Shown here: piece after piece, positions 9,848 through 18,305 of the stretch
Position numbering within the stretch: the first letter of the stretch is position 1
How the letters are laid out: the number at the start of each line of letters is the position of its first letter
Assembly (NCBI RefSeq): GCF_900176595.1
Contig: NZ_LT838813.1
Location: 2,308,001 to 2,372,000 of the forward strand
Source of the DNA: Aquiflexum balticum DSM 16537
Lineage (GTDB): Bacteria; Bacteroidota; Bacteroidia; Cytophagales; Cyclobacteriaceae
Direction of reading: 5' to 3'
DNA length: 64,000 nt
The notes under the pieces: model-generated
The model's database searches: none
Told to the model about the DNA's origin: nothing
Seen by the model: the letters and a program-made list of their open reading frames with translations, nothing else
Made by a program: the position numbers and the translations under genes

Positions 9848-10711
9848 ATGTATTTTATGAAAATTTACAAACGCTATCTTCTTTGTGCTATTCTTTTGCT
9901 GGCTTCTTTTTCCTGTTCTTTCAAGGGAGTTCATCGGAGTAAGGAAATCACCTACTTGGAAAATGGATTTTTGGGAAATCTCCCTGAAAAGCAGTTAAAT
10001 GTTTTTGCCCCAAAAAAAGCCAATGGAAGCAATCCGGTCTTGCTTTTTATTCATGGCGGTAGTTGGGATTCGGGTAATAAGGATATCTACAACTTTCTCG
10101 GGTCAAGATTGGCAAGAAAGGGAATCGTAGCCGTTATCATCGATTATCCCCTCAGTCCCGATTATCAGGTTCACGATATGGCAAAAGCATCGGCGCAGGC
10201 TGTTAATTGGGTAAATGAAAACATCAACACTTATGGAGGAGACCCTGAAAGGATCTTCGTCTCAGGGCATTCTGCGGGCGGGCACTTGGCGAGTTTGATT
10301 TCTGTGCGGGATGAATATTTTGATACCTTAGGTGTGGAAAATCCCACTAAGGGAACCGTCCTGATAGATGCGGCAGGTTTGGATATGTATTGGTTTTTGA
10401 AGGAAATGAATTATGCTCCTGGGACAGAATACCTCTGGGCATTTACAGATGATCCTCAGGTATGGAAAGATACTTCCCCCATTTATTATTTGGATAAAAA
10501 AGACCCTCCTATGCTGATCATGATGGGAGGTAGAACGCTTCCTGGAATAGAAAAGACTACGGAAAGGTTTTTGGAGGAATATAAAAAAATAGAACCTGAG
10601 CCTAATTTTCATCTTCAAAAAAGGAAGAAGCACAAACCCATGATCGTACAGTTTATCTACAGCCCAAACAAGGTCTATAAATGGATCGGGGAGTTTATGG
10701 AGATTAAGTGA
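9848..10711 (+). CDS. alpha/beta-hydrolase (esterase/lipase-like), membrane-anchored or exported
   Basis: A 287-residue protein of the carboxylesterase/BD-FAE-like alpha/beta-hydrolase group. The oxyanion motif is FIHGGSW (HGG at about 69-71), the nucleophile elbow is GHSAGGH (Ser142), and a C-terminal KKHKP holds the probable catalytic His. The N-terminus is hydrophobic and ends in SFSC, a poor lipobox, so it could be a lipoprotein or have a simple signal peptide. A second ATG three codons in (9857) is an equally good start. It follows the glycosidase on the same strand, separated by 317 bases. De-esterification of plant polysaccharide or general ester hydrolysis is possible; substrate not deducible. 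Confidence 0.8.
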   Translation: MYFMKIYKRYLLCAILLLASFSCSFKGVHRSKEITYLENGFLGNLPEKQLNVFAPKKANGSNPVLLFIHGGSWDSGNKDIYNFLGSRLARKGIVAVIIDYPLSPDYQVHDMAKASAQAVNWVNENINTYGGDPERIFVSGHSAGGHLASLISVRDEYFDTLGVENPTKGTVLIDAAGLDMYWFLKEMNYAPGTEYLWAFTDDPQVWKDTSPIYYLDKKDPPMLIMMGGRTLPGIEKTTERFLEEYKKIEPEPNFHLQKRKKHKPMIVQFIYSPNKVYKWIGEFMEIK

Positions 10712-10942
10712 TGATCTTAAAGTTGAAGATATGATTACAATAAATCCTCCATAAATGGAAAGTTGTAAATACGATTTCAACTTTATGTTAGGTTGATTCC
10801 GATTTTGGATCGCTAAAATAAAACCCATTAAAGCATCACCATGGACAGGTTTCAAGGGAATTCATTTGATGGGGTTCAGCAGATGGATTTAGGGAGTTTT
10901 TTGAGGGGATAGGCAAATTGGTTCAAGTTTTCAGACCCACTG

Positions 10943-11043
10943 GTTCAAGTCTTTGACTTGGACCAAAAACATAACAGTCTTCAGACTGTTGTAAATACAG
11001 TCTGAAGACTGTAATTATTCTAGTCCAAGACAAAGTCTTGAAC
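10943..11043. repeat. RAYT-associated palindromic element, left copy
   Basis: About 101 bp with 21-bp outer arms (10943-10963 and 11023-11043) that are inverted copies with two mismatches. Inside are ACAGTCTTCAGACTGT and its inverse ACAGTCTGAAGACTGT. The right arm ends on the first base of the RAYT stop codon. It shares a long direct match with the element at 11687-11790. Confidence 0.85.
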
Positions 11044-11597
11044 TACTCCACCAAAATCACCTCCACCAATTTATCCGGCAACCCTGCATAATTCGCAGCA
11101 CTGCTGTAGAGGTATTCTTCAGGAGACAGCACGATACCGGCTTCCACAGGATTTTGATGGATGTAATTCAGACATCGGGAGAGCTTATCATTGGTATTTA
11201 ATTCAATGGGATGGCTATGCTGCTGCCAAACCTGATAATTTTGGTTGTTGGGATTAAATCTTCCTGCTTTTCCAAAATGCCAGAGTAAAAAATCTTTCCT
11301 ACTTTCTTTAGGATTCATCTGAATTTCTTCAATTATCTTGACAGAAGTGAATTTCTTAATGTCTCTGATAATCCCCTCCATGGGATGCTCCCCATTTCTG
11401 CCCACTATAAAATGTGCATGACTGGACATGATGCAATAAGCGCATAGATCTAAACCCTTATTTTTCTGACAATATCTGATAGAGTCTAACAATATGTCTC
11501 TATATATCCTTCTGGTGAACAAATCAATCCATTCAATGATGGAGAAGGTGACAAAGTAGAGCTTGTCCTGGTCTCTGATTTTGTATTTTCGACTCAT
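11043..11597 (-). CDS. REP-associated tyrosine transposase (RAYT, Y1_Tnp family)
   Basis: The 184-residue product belongs to the IS200/IS605-like Y1 HUH superfamily. The HUH pair is in SSHAHFIV (His60, His62) and the catalytic Tyr is in NYIHQNPVEAGIV (about Tyr145), the hallmark of RAYT proteins. Such proteins nick and rejoin single-stranded DNA at REP/BIME palindromes and are usually single-copy housekeeping genes, not selfish IS. Here the gene is bracketed by two ~100-bp palindromic elements in direct orientation, which are its probable substrates. All key residues are present, so it may be active. Confidence 0.9.
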   Translation of the reverse strand: MSRKYKIRDQDKLYFVTFSIIEWIDLFTRRIYRDILLDSIRYCQKNKGLDLCAYCIMSSHAHFIVGRNGEHPMEGIIRDIKKFTSVKIIEEIQMNPKESRKDFLLWHFGKAGRFNPNNQNYQVWQQHSHPIELNTNDKLSRCLNYIHQNPVEAGIVLSPEEYLYSSAANYAGLPDKLVEVILVE

Positions 11598-11686
11598 GGC
11601 AAAAAAGTTTTGATTGAAAAGTTTAGTTGAATTTAAGGTTTTGGGTTGACTTTGGCAATAGGTGGTTGGTTAAATTTGTAATCACT

Positions 11687-11790
11687 GGTTAAAGTCTTTG
11701 ACTTGGACCAAAAACATCACAGTCTGAAGACTGTGGAAAATGCAGTCTGAAGACTGCCAGTATAAAGGTCCAAGTCTGAAGACTTGAACC
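11687..11790. repeat. RAYT-associated palindromic element, right copy
   Basis: About 104 bp with outer arms 11687-11709 and 11767-11790 that are near-perfect inverted copies, and two internal palindromes at 718-735 and 742-757 sharing the core AGTCTGAAGACT. The stretch GTCTTTGACTTGGACC then AAAAACAT is identical to the left copy. It ends eight bases before the dnaE2 stop codon, so it could also form the 3' end of that transcript. Confidence 0.85.
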
Positions 11791-11798
11791 AACCCATC

Positions 11799-14750
11799 TC
11801 AGCCCTCCCCTGCATTCCAATATTCCATCCTCTCGCAGCTACTGACTTCAACACTATAGAAGTCAAACTCCTGCGTGATCTTGCCTTTGATCAGGTAGAT
11901 GCCGCGGCCTTTGAAGGGGTGTTTTTTGACTACCGGAGGAAAATGCACGGTATCTATCCAGTCTCCTTCCCTATCGATAAAAGTACCGAAGTTCATCACA
12001 TCACCCTTTACCGTCCTGGTGTACTTGATCGTGACGAGGTAACCGATGATCTGTACAGTTTTTCCCAAATACTGTCTCAGTTCCTTCGCCTTGATACTGG
12101 GTATAGTCTGGTCTTTGACGAGGTGAAATGGGGAATCCAAGGGAAACTCCAGAATATCTATCTGATCCACAATCTCCTGCCTTACGTCAGACTCTTCCAG
12201 TTCGGGTACTTTCAGCTCCCGGAAACCGGCCTGCCGGAAAAGTTCATTGCCTGTGGCCACTGCCTTCCGCTTATTGAGAATAAAATGTGCTTCCCAAAGC
12301 AGTTCCTGCTTACTCTTTCCCGTAAAGCGGAAACAAGCGATACGGATCAGGATCAGCACCTGCTCCAAACTGATGTCCACCCTGGCGATAAAGTCGGACA
12401 AACCCGCAAATAAGCCATTGACTCTACGCTCGCTCAGGATTTTTTCAGTAGTCGCCTTCTCCAAATACTTCAAGTGGATAAAACCCAGATATACGGTCTT
12501 GCCTTTGATATTGGTCAGGTAGTCGCTCTCATTGATATGGGGAGCCTGGATATCGGCCCCGTTCATGCGGAGTTCATGGACATAGAATTCGGTATGGTAA
12601 AAGCCCCCGAAGTTGTTGATCACTCCGACCATAAACTCCAATGGAAAATAGGCTTTGAGGTACAGACTCTGATAACTCTCTACTGCAAAGGAAGCCGAGT
12701 GTCCCTTGGCAAAGGAATAGCCCGCAAAACTCTCAATCTGATGCCATACTTCTGCTGTGATCCGGGGGTCACGTCCCAGTCTATTACAGTTTGCAAAAAA
12801 CTGGTCTTTTACCCTTTGAAATTCATCTTTGGAGCGGGATTTCCCACTCATACCGCGTCGGAGTACATCTGCTTCGCTCAGCGAAAGTTCGGCAAAGTAA
12901 TGGGCCACTTTGATCACGTCTTCCTGATAGACCATGATGCCGTAGGTTTCAGGCATGATATCCATCATCACAGGATGAGCCTGCTTGCGCCTTTCCGGAT
13001 CCACATGCCTCAGGATATATTCCCGCATCATCCCCGAGCGGGCTACACCGGGACGGATGATAGAACTGGCTGCTACCAGCTCCAAATATTCATCTGCCTT
13101 CATCTTGGCCAGCAGCATCCGCATGGCAGGTGACTCCACATAAAAAGCGCCTATGGTATGTCCTTCGCGTAAATGTTCCTTGATTTTGGGATCTTTCTTG
13201 AACTTTTCCACCTGTCGGATATCCACTTTCACCCCCTGGTTTTGGTAGATGATCTCAATGGCGGTTTTGATATGACCAAGACCACGCTGAGAAAGGATAT
13301 CAAATTTATGCAGACCGATCTCCTCTGCTGTATGCATATCGATATGTGCCAGAGGAAATCCTTTGGGAGGCATTTCTGTGGAAGTATAGTAGTGGATGGG
13401 TTTGTGGGAAATCAGCACCCCACATGCATGGATAGTCAGGTGGGAAGGCATGCCGTGAAGTACCTGACTGTATTTGAGAATCAGCTTCCCATACTGGTCA
13501 GGAACATAGTCTGACTTACCGACATGAAAGATCAGGGACTCAATTTCGGTTTTGGGAAGGCCAAAAACTTTACCGAGTTCGCGAAGCATAGAGTTAGACT
13601 GAAAGGTACTGTAAGATCCTAAGAGAGCGACATGCTCCTGCTCCCCTTTGTTGTATTTCCCAAAAATATACTTGACTACCTCGTCCCTGTCCGTCCAACT
13701 GAAGTCAATATCAAAATCCGGAGGATTCTCTCTGTATAAGTTGATAAAGCGCTCAAAGTACAGGTCCAGCTCAATCGGATCCACATCGGTGATGTAGAGG
13801 CAGTAGGCGACAATACTGTTGGCCCCGCTGCCGCGTCCCACATGATAGAAATTTTTGCTATGGGCGTAGTTGACTATATCATAATTGATGAGAAAATAAG
13901 AGACAAAGCCTTTTTGTTGGATAAGCTCCAGTTCTTTCTCTATTCTTGTGCTGATCTCTGCCGAAAGGTCCGGATAGCGGTTGAGGGCACCCTTGAAGGT
14001 TTCCTGTCTGAGGTAATCGTAATCCTCCCAATCGGAGCCCAGGATATCCCGCTTGTTTTTGACAGCCTGGAAATAGAAAGAAAACTGACAGGCTTCCAAG
14101 AGTTTTTGAGCATTGTACAACAGGTAACTATGCCCCTCACAGCGGGCGACCATGTCCGCATAGCTGTACAGCATATCACTGATTTCTCCCTGTTCTTCCA
14201 CTTCAAGTTTGCTGAGCAGTGTATTTCCATCAATGGCCCGCAGCAAACGGTGGGCATTGAATTCCAGTTTGGAGGAAAAGGATGCGGGCTGTAACAATAC
14301 CAGTTTGTCCTTATACCTGAACCAAGGGGACTTGACGATTCGGTTAAGCTGATAGGGATGTACACCAATGAGCTCATTTTCACGGAGGGCAAAAAACTTA
14401 GGAGGCAAAGGGTAGATGATAAAGCTATTCTGGAATGCCGGAGCTCTGTCCCCAAAAGGAATCCCCTTGATGCGGTAGCTTGAGAGATGTCGGTTGAGTT
14501 CATAAAAACCTTCCTGATTTTTGGCCAGGCCGATATATTGTTGTTTGACCCCATTGCGGAAGTCTATGCCGATGACGGGGTGTATTCCATTCTTCTGTGC
14601 TTCACGGATAAAGGGAAATACTCCTGCCACCGAATTGATGTCAGTCAGGGCAAGGGAATCGAGTTTTTTACCCTTAGCTTCGGCGACCAGAGCTTCCACG
14701 GACATGGTGCCGTATTTGAAACTGTAAAAGGAATGGCAGTTGATGAACAT
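11799..14750 (-). CDS. dnaE2: DNA polymerase III alpha subunit, DnaE2/ImuC-like
   Basis: The 983-residue product is a C-family polymerase, shorter than the replicative DnaE (~1150-1200). It has an N-terminal PHP region (CHSFYSFKYGT, LALTDIN, GIDFRNG), palm motif PDFDIDF, EDVIKVAHYFAE, FAGYSFAKGHSASFA and a C-terminal OB fold. In the first PHP motif the usual H-x-H reads H-S-F, so a metal ligand is missing and proofreading by PHP is doubtful. Family knowledge: DnaE2-type enzymes do error-prone synthesis in damage responses, usually beside imuA/imuB or a Y-family polymerase; none is in this window. The gene is noticeably richer in GC than its neighbours. Divergent from mscS, with an inverted repeat between them. 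The assignment as second (not replicative) DnaE is inferred from length and N-terminus. Confidence 0.85.
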   Translation of the reverse strand: MFINCHSFYSFKYGTMSVEALVAEAKGKKLDSLALTDINSVAGVFPFIREAQKNGIHPVIGIDFRNGVKQQYIGLAKNQEGFYELNRHLSSYRIKGIPFGDRAPAFQNSFIIYPLPPKFFALRENELIGVHPYQLNRIVKSPWFRYKDKLVLLQPASFSSKLEFNAHRLLRAIDGNTLLSKLEVEEQGEISDMLYSYADMVARCEGHSYLLYNAQKLLEACQFSFYFQAVKNKRDILGSDWEDYDYLRQETFKGALNRYPDLSAEISTRIEKELELIQQKGFVSYFLINYDIVNYAHSKNFYHVGRGSGANSIVAYCLYITDVDPIELDLYFERFINLYRENPPDFDIDFSWTDRDEVVKYIFGKYNKGEQEHVALLGSYSTFQSNSMLRELGKVFGLPKTEIESLIFHVGKSDYVPDQYGKLILKYSQVLHGMPSHLTIHACGVLISHKPIHYYTSTEMPPKGFPLAHIDMHTAEEIGLHKFDILSQRGLGHIKTAIEIIYQNQGVKVDIRQVEKFKKDPKIKEHLREGHTIGAFYVESPAMRMLLAKMKADEYLELVAASSIIRPGVARSGMMREYILRHVDPERRKQAHPVMMDIMPETYGIMVYQEDVIKVAHYFAELSLSEADVLRRGMSGKSRSKDEFQRVKDQFFANCNRLGRDPRITAEVWHQIESFAGYSFAKGHSASFAVESYQSLYLKAYFPLEFMVGVINNFGGFYHTEFYVHELRMNGADIQAPHINESDYLTNIKGKTVYLGFIHLKYLEKATTEKILSERRVNGLFAGLSDFIARVDISLEQVLILIRIACFRFTGKSKQELLWEAHFILNKRKAVATGNELFRQAGFRELKVPELEESDVRQEIVDQIDILEFPLDSPFHLVKDQTIPSIKAKELRQYLGKTVQIIGYLVTIKYTRTVKGDVMNFGTFIDREGDWIDTVHFPPVVKKHPFKGRGIYLIKGKITQEFDFYSVEVSSCERMEYWNAGEG

Positions 14751-14759
14751 AAGTACTTT

Positions 14760-14836
14760 GTGATATAAGCTAAAGCGATATATGCCTTCGGCGATATTTG
14801 TAATTCGTGATATAAATGATATTGGCTTGGCGATAT
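14760..14836. repeat. iterated G(C/T)GATAT motifs upstream of dnaE2
   Basis: GTGATAT or GCGATAT occurs at 14760, 14775, 14791 and 14807 (spacing 15, 16, 16) and again at 14830. This immediately precedes the dnaE2 start on the minus strand (motif ATATCRC there). Could be an array of regulator sites or a decayed tandem repeat. Confidence 0.5.
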
Positions 14837-14916
14837 GGAGGATATTTAAGCCTATCGTGAAATAACTGATCTGATATTGGATCAGCCAGCGTTAAGATTG
14901 AGGGTTTTATATCTAT

Positions 14917-14943
14917 CTATATCGTCCCACAAGTGGGATATAT
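14917..14943. promoter_or_regulatory. inverted repeat TCCCAC-AA-GTGGGA
   Basis: A 6-bp perfect inverted repeat (925-930 / 933-938) with a 2-base centre, flanked by ATAT on both sides, in the dnaE2-mscS divergent spacer. A protein-binding site is more likely than a hairpin because the loop is too small. Confidence 0.4.
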
Positions 14944-14958
14944 GTGGCAAGGCATTTA

Positions 14959-14989
14959 ATATAAATGTTAAATATATTAACATTTATAT
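14959..14989. promoter_or_regulatory. 13-bp perfect inverted repeat between dnaE2 and mscS
   Basis: ATATAAATGTTAA (959-971) and TTAACATTTATAT (977-989) are perfect inverted copies around a 5-base centre. The dyad is central in the divergent promoter region, so it is a good operator candidate for either gene. It is AT-rich, which lowers its significance. Confidence 0.5.
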
Positions 14990-15130
14990 GTTTATAATTT
15001 AAACAAAATTAATCTTCCTTGTCAAGTCTGTTCAGATAATTGTCAATAAAAGTGACATTGAGTATAAAGAATGGCTTCAAATTTGAAATTGAGATAAAGT
15101 ACCCTTAGATTGGAAAATATTTTTATTGAT

Positions 15131-16042
15131 ATGGAAAGCTGGATTGAATACCTCAATGATATAGTCGAGTACGAAGTCAGATGGAATATTTATAAAACCG
15201 TCCTGATTATTTTGATTTTGTGGCTGATCAAAAAAGGAGCATATAAGCTGATCGGAATCGGCAAAGAAAAGGATCTGAAGCGGGTCTACCATTGGAGGAA
15301 AACCATACAGTACAGTATTGCTTTTATTGGCTTGCTTTTGATAGGTAATATTTGGATCAGTAATTTTCAGTCAATCACGACTTTTCTGGGACTCTTATCC
15401 GCAGGTATTGCGATTGCGCTCAAAGATATATTTGTCAATATAGCCGGCTGGATTTTTATCTATTGGAAAAAACCATTTGATGTGGGCGATAGAATCCAGA
15501 TAGGCGAATTTAAAGGTGATGTAGTGGATCTTCGACTGATGCAGTTCAGTATTTTGGAAGTGGGCAATTGGGTGGATGCAGAACAAAGCACAGGAAGGAT
15601 TGTCCATGTACCAAATGGTAAGGTTTTTATGGATGCCCAGGCCAACTATAGTCAAGGGTTTGATTATATCTGGAACGAGCAGCATATCAATATCAGCTTG
15701 GACTCGGATTATAAAAAAGCACAGGTCCTTTTAAAGGAATTGTTGAATGATATGTTTAAACCTGATTTCAAGAGTATTGAAATTGCTCTAAGGCGGGCTC
15801 AAAAGGAACATTTTATTTCTTTTAGTCAATTTACACCGACTGTTTATGCAAAGATTCATGAAAGGGGCATACAGCTATCATTGAGATACCTCTGTAATCC
15901 AAGAAAGCGACGGGTCTTTGAACATAAAGTAACCGAAGCTATCCTGGACACTTTCAAGGGTGAAAAAGATATCAGAATTGTTTATCCTATTACTTCCATA
16001 TACTTGGAAAAAGGGATGGGGGAAGGAAATACAAAAGCTTAA
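15131..16042 (+). CDS. small-conductance mechanosensitive channel (MscS family)
   Basis: From the ATG at 15131 the product has 303 residues (a TTG at 15110 would add seven). Three hydrophobic helices precede the conserved pore-lining helix and beta domain: FLGLLSAGIAIALKD, GWIFIYWKKPFDVGDRIQIG and RIVHVPNGKVF. This is the diagnostic MscS signature. The inner-membrane channel opens on membrane tension and releases solutes at osmotic downshock. The C-terminal cytoplasmic part is short. Divergent from dnaE2 with ~380 bp of regulatory-looking DNA between. Confidence 0.9.
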   Translation: MESWIEYLNDIVEYEVRWNIYKTVLIILILWLIKKGAYKLIGIGKEKDLKRVYHWRKTIQYSIAFIGLLLIGNIWISNFQSITTFLGLLSAGIAIALKDIFVNIAGWIFIYWKKPFDVGDRIQIGEFKGDVVDLRLMQFSILEVGNWVDAEQSTGRIVHVPNGKVFMDAQANYSQGFDYIWNEQHINISLDSDYKKAQVLLKELLNDMFKPDFKSIEIALRRAQKEHFISFSQFTPTVYAKIHERGIQLSLRYLCNPRKRRVFEHKVTEAILDTFKGEKDIRIVYPITSIYLEKGMGEGNTKA

Positions 16043-16126
16043 TTAGGATTTAAGATTACCTATGGCCTGTTTAATTTTTTTCTTAGGATTAAGTCACCAT
16101 ATTCCAGATTAAGAATAATTTTAAAC

Positions 16127-16154
16127 ACAAAAAAACTGCGCATTGGCGCAGTTT
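16127..16154 (-). terminator. terminator between two convergent genes
   Basis: Perfect 9-bp stem AAACTGCGC / GCGCAGTTT with a 4-base loop. Read on the minus strand it runs into seven T residues, so it serves the gene at 16187-16840; on the plus strand it can also stop mscS transcripts. Confidence 0.85.
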
Positions 16155-16186
16155 ATAAAGTATTGTATTTCAAAAGAATAGACGGT

Positions 16187-16840
16187 TTAATCGCGCTTTT
16201 TCAAATCACCCCTCTTGATTGACTGAATGAATTTTGACCAGGCAAATGGATCCACAAGAGTAAATGGTCTAGGCCCATATCGGTCCTGTATCTGCATAAT
16301 CTGTCCCTGTTGAAAATAACGCATATTTTCATTGCCGGAAGCAGGCATTCCTTCTGCCCATCTTAGCAATGTTTCAGGACTCATATTTCCTCTTGAATCT
16401 ATAGTCATTGGAGCTTCATAATTCATGGCCAATACGGCCCTCTTGAATTCTTCTTCCGTTGGGTAGGGCATGACTTCAATTTCTGCCAAAGCAATTTCAT
16501 CCACCTGCATGGTAAGGATAAGACTGATTCTGTCTTCCTCTACATTTTCCGGCACATTAAATACCTGCCTTTCCAATCCAATAAAACTAAAAACCACACT
16601 GTCTCCTTCCAAAACCGGTAGAGAGAAATAACCATATCGCCCACTGCTAGTGCCACGACCTTTCTTGGGAACGTAAACATTGACCCCGGGAACGGCATCA
16701 GTACTGTCAGCATTCAGAATAATACCCGAAAGTTGGATGACTTTTCTTTCTTTTTGATCCTGGGCAAATGAATCCTGAATTCCGAAGAAGAAAAGTCCGA
16801 AAAATGATATCAGGGCTATATGTGATAAATTTATTTTCAA
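16187..16840 (-). CDS. exported protein with carboxypeptidase-like regulatory domain
   Basis: A 217-residue protein with a signal peptide (cleavage near DSFAQD) followed by a CarboxypepD_reg-like beta domain: VIQLSGIILNADSTDAVPGVNV, then GRYGYFSLPV and a VVFSFIGLE strand. The remaining ~100 residues have no recognised domain. In Bacteroidota this domain often opens TonB receptors, but here it stands alone in a small periplasmic or outer-membrane-associated protein. Function is unknown. Confidence 0.75.
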   Translation of the reverse strand: MKINLSHIALISFFGLFFFGIQDSFAQDQKERKVIQLSGIILNADSTDAVPGVNVYVPKKGRGTSSGRYGYFSLPVLEGDSVVFSFIGLERQVFNVPENVEEDRISLILTMQVDEIALAEIEVMPYPTEEEFKRAVLAMNYEAPMTIDSRGNMSPETLLRWAEGMPASGNENMRYFQQGQIMQIQDRYGPRPFTLVDPFAWSKFIQSIKRGDLKKRD

Positions 16841-16973
16841 AGCGACTCTTTTAATAATTAATGAAAATTAATCTGATTGAGTTCAGATCAGATTTTTAAT
16901 TTGGGTATAATATTAGCCTATTTTGGTATCATTTGCTTAATTTCAAAGCAGATTTATTCGTTAAAAATTACAA

Positions 16974-17357
16974 ATGCGACTTAAAAATATCAGTTTGAGC
17001 TATGGGATGAGGATTTTCAAAGCTTTATCAGAAGAGCCTAGGGTCAGAATTCTCCACTTGTTGCAACAAAATAAAGAGCTTTCAATTTCAGACTTGGAAC
17101 ATATTTTGGATTTTACCCAGACCAAAACAAGCAGACATCTCATTTATCTCAAAAATTCAGGATTGTTGGGGAGTCGCAGGGTGGACCAATGGATTTTTTA
17201 TTATATTCTCGAGGAGGCACAGGAAATCATTCAGCAGATTTTTAAGTTTATTCAGAAGGATGCCAACCTTATCAAGGATCAGGAAGTTTACCAGATACTC
17301 CATTCCAATAGGGAGCTTGCCATCAATAAAATACAGAATAATCCCTACCGAAAATAA
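16974..17357 (+). CDS. ArsR-family winged-helix regulator
   Basis: The 127-residue product has the ArsR/SmtB winged helix: MRIFKALSEEPRVRILHLL, then ELSISDLEHIL as helix 2, TQTKTSRHLIYLKNSGLL as the recognition helix and a wing RRVDQWIFYY. No cysteine metal site is visible, so metal sensing is doubtful. It lies seven bases upstream of a HAD phosphatase gene on the same strand, which suggests cotranscription; the target operon is unknown. Confidence 0.85.
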   Translation: MRLKNISLSYGMRIFKALSEEPRVRILHLLQQNKELSISDLEHILDFTQTKTSRHLIYLKNSGLLGSRRVDQWIFYYILEEAQEIIQQIFKFIQKDANLIKDQEVYQILHSNRELAINKIQNNPYRK

Positions 17358-17364
17358 TTTCACC

Positions 17365-18060
17365 TTGAAAACATACCAACACCTCTTCTTCGACCTGGAC
17401 CATACCCTTTGGGATTATGATAAAAACGTGCAGGAATCACTTTCCGAACTTTTTGAAATTTTCCAACTTCAAAATTTCGGGATCTTGGATTTTAAAACAT
17501 TTTTGGATGCATTTTACCAGGTCAATTTTAAATTATGGGCTATGTATGATGTGGGTAAACTTGATAAAATCAGGCTAAGAGAAGTCCGATTTAAACTCAT
17601 TTTCGAAAAAGCCGGAGCTAGGGATAATGCTGTCCCCAAAGAAATGGAAGATGACTTTATGCATAGGACATCTTCCAAGCCACATTTGCTCCCCTATTCC
17701 AAAGAGATTTTGGACTATCTCAGGCCCAATTATCGGATGCATATCATCACCAATGGTTTCAACGAAAGTCAGGCCCTGAAGATGAAATCTTCCGGGCTTA
17801 CTCCCTACTTTGATTTTGTAGTTACTTCCGAGACAACGGGACATAAAAAACCCGATCCCCGGATTTTCAAATATCTTTTGGACAAATTATCCGTGAATGC
17901 CACGGATTGCATTATGATAGGCGACAATCCTAATTCTGATATTCTGGGTGCTATCAGATCCAATATAGATCAGGTTTTTTTTGACCCACATGAAAAAGGA
18001 ATAGACCATAAGCCTACCCATACCATTAGGCATTTAAAGGAACTGGAAGGGATTTTTTGA
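17365..18060 (+). CDS. YjjG-like HAD phosphatase (noncanonical nucleotidase)
   Basis: A HAD-superfamily hydrolase of 231 residues if translation starts at the TTG at 17365; a more upstream start would overlap the ArsR gene by ~100 bases and add sequence unlike the family. Motif I is FFDLDHTLWD (Asp10, Asp12), motif II ITNG, motif III GHKKPDP and motif IV IGDNPNSDILGA. The HTLWD form is typical of YjjG-type dUMP/pyrimidine 5'-nucleotidases that clear noncanonical nucleotides. Cytoplasmic, and probably cotranscribed with the ArsR gene. Confidence 0.82.
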   Translation: MKTYQHLFFDLDHTLWDYDKNVQESLSELFEIFQLQNFGILDFKTFLDAFYQVNFKLWAMYDVGKLDKIRLREVRFKLIFEKAGARDNAVPKEMEDDFMHRTSSKPHLLPYSKEILDYLRPNYRMHIITNGFNESQALKMKSSGLTPYFDFVVTSETTGHKKPDPRIFKYLLDKLSVNATDCIMIGDNPNSDILGAIRSNIDQVFFDPHEKGIDHKPTHTIRHLKELEGIF

Positions 18061-18064
18061 TATT

Positions 18065-18101
18065 TAAGACAAAAGACAAAAGACATGAGATTTGAGACTG
18101 G
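18065..18101 (+). repeat. 7-nt-period AGAnnnn array, locus A
   Basis: AGA occurs at 18067, 18074, 18081, 18088 and 18095, i.e. five times at exactly 7-nt spacing, starting seven bases after the stop codon of the HAD gene and on its mRNA strand. Confidence 0.8.
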
Positions 18102-18305
18102 GTTTTATCTAAACCTTGTAGGTATGTTTTAATTGGGAGGTTAAGGGTTCGTTAGGATCTTCTTTGCAAACTTTTTTCCTTACAATCTTTCTACTTAATA
18201 AAATTCCCAATTCCTTACTTTCACATCCCAAATCTATTTCTGGCAGGTTTTCCCAATGGGATGCCTTATATTTGGGGTATCAGAAACTTATAAACTCAAA
18301 TAAAT

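Noticed and set aside
12474-13133. 219-residue open frame on the plus strand inside dnaE2
   Set aside because: It is antisense to conserved polymerase sequence and has no recognisable motif; long antisense frames are expected in this GC-richer gene.
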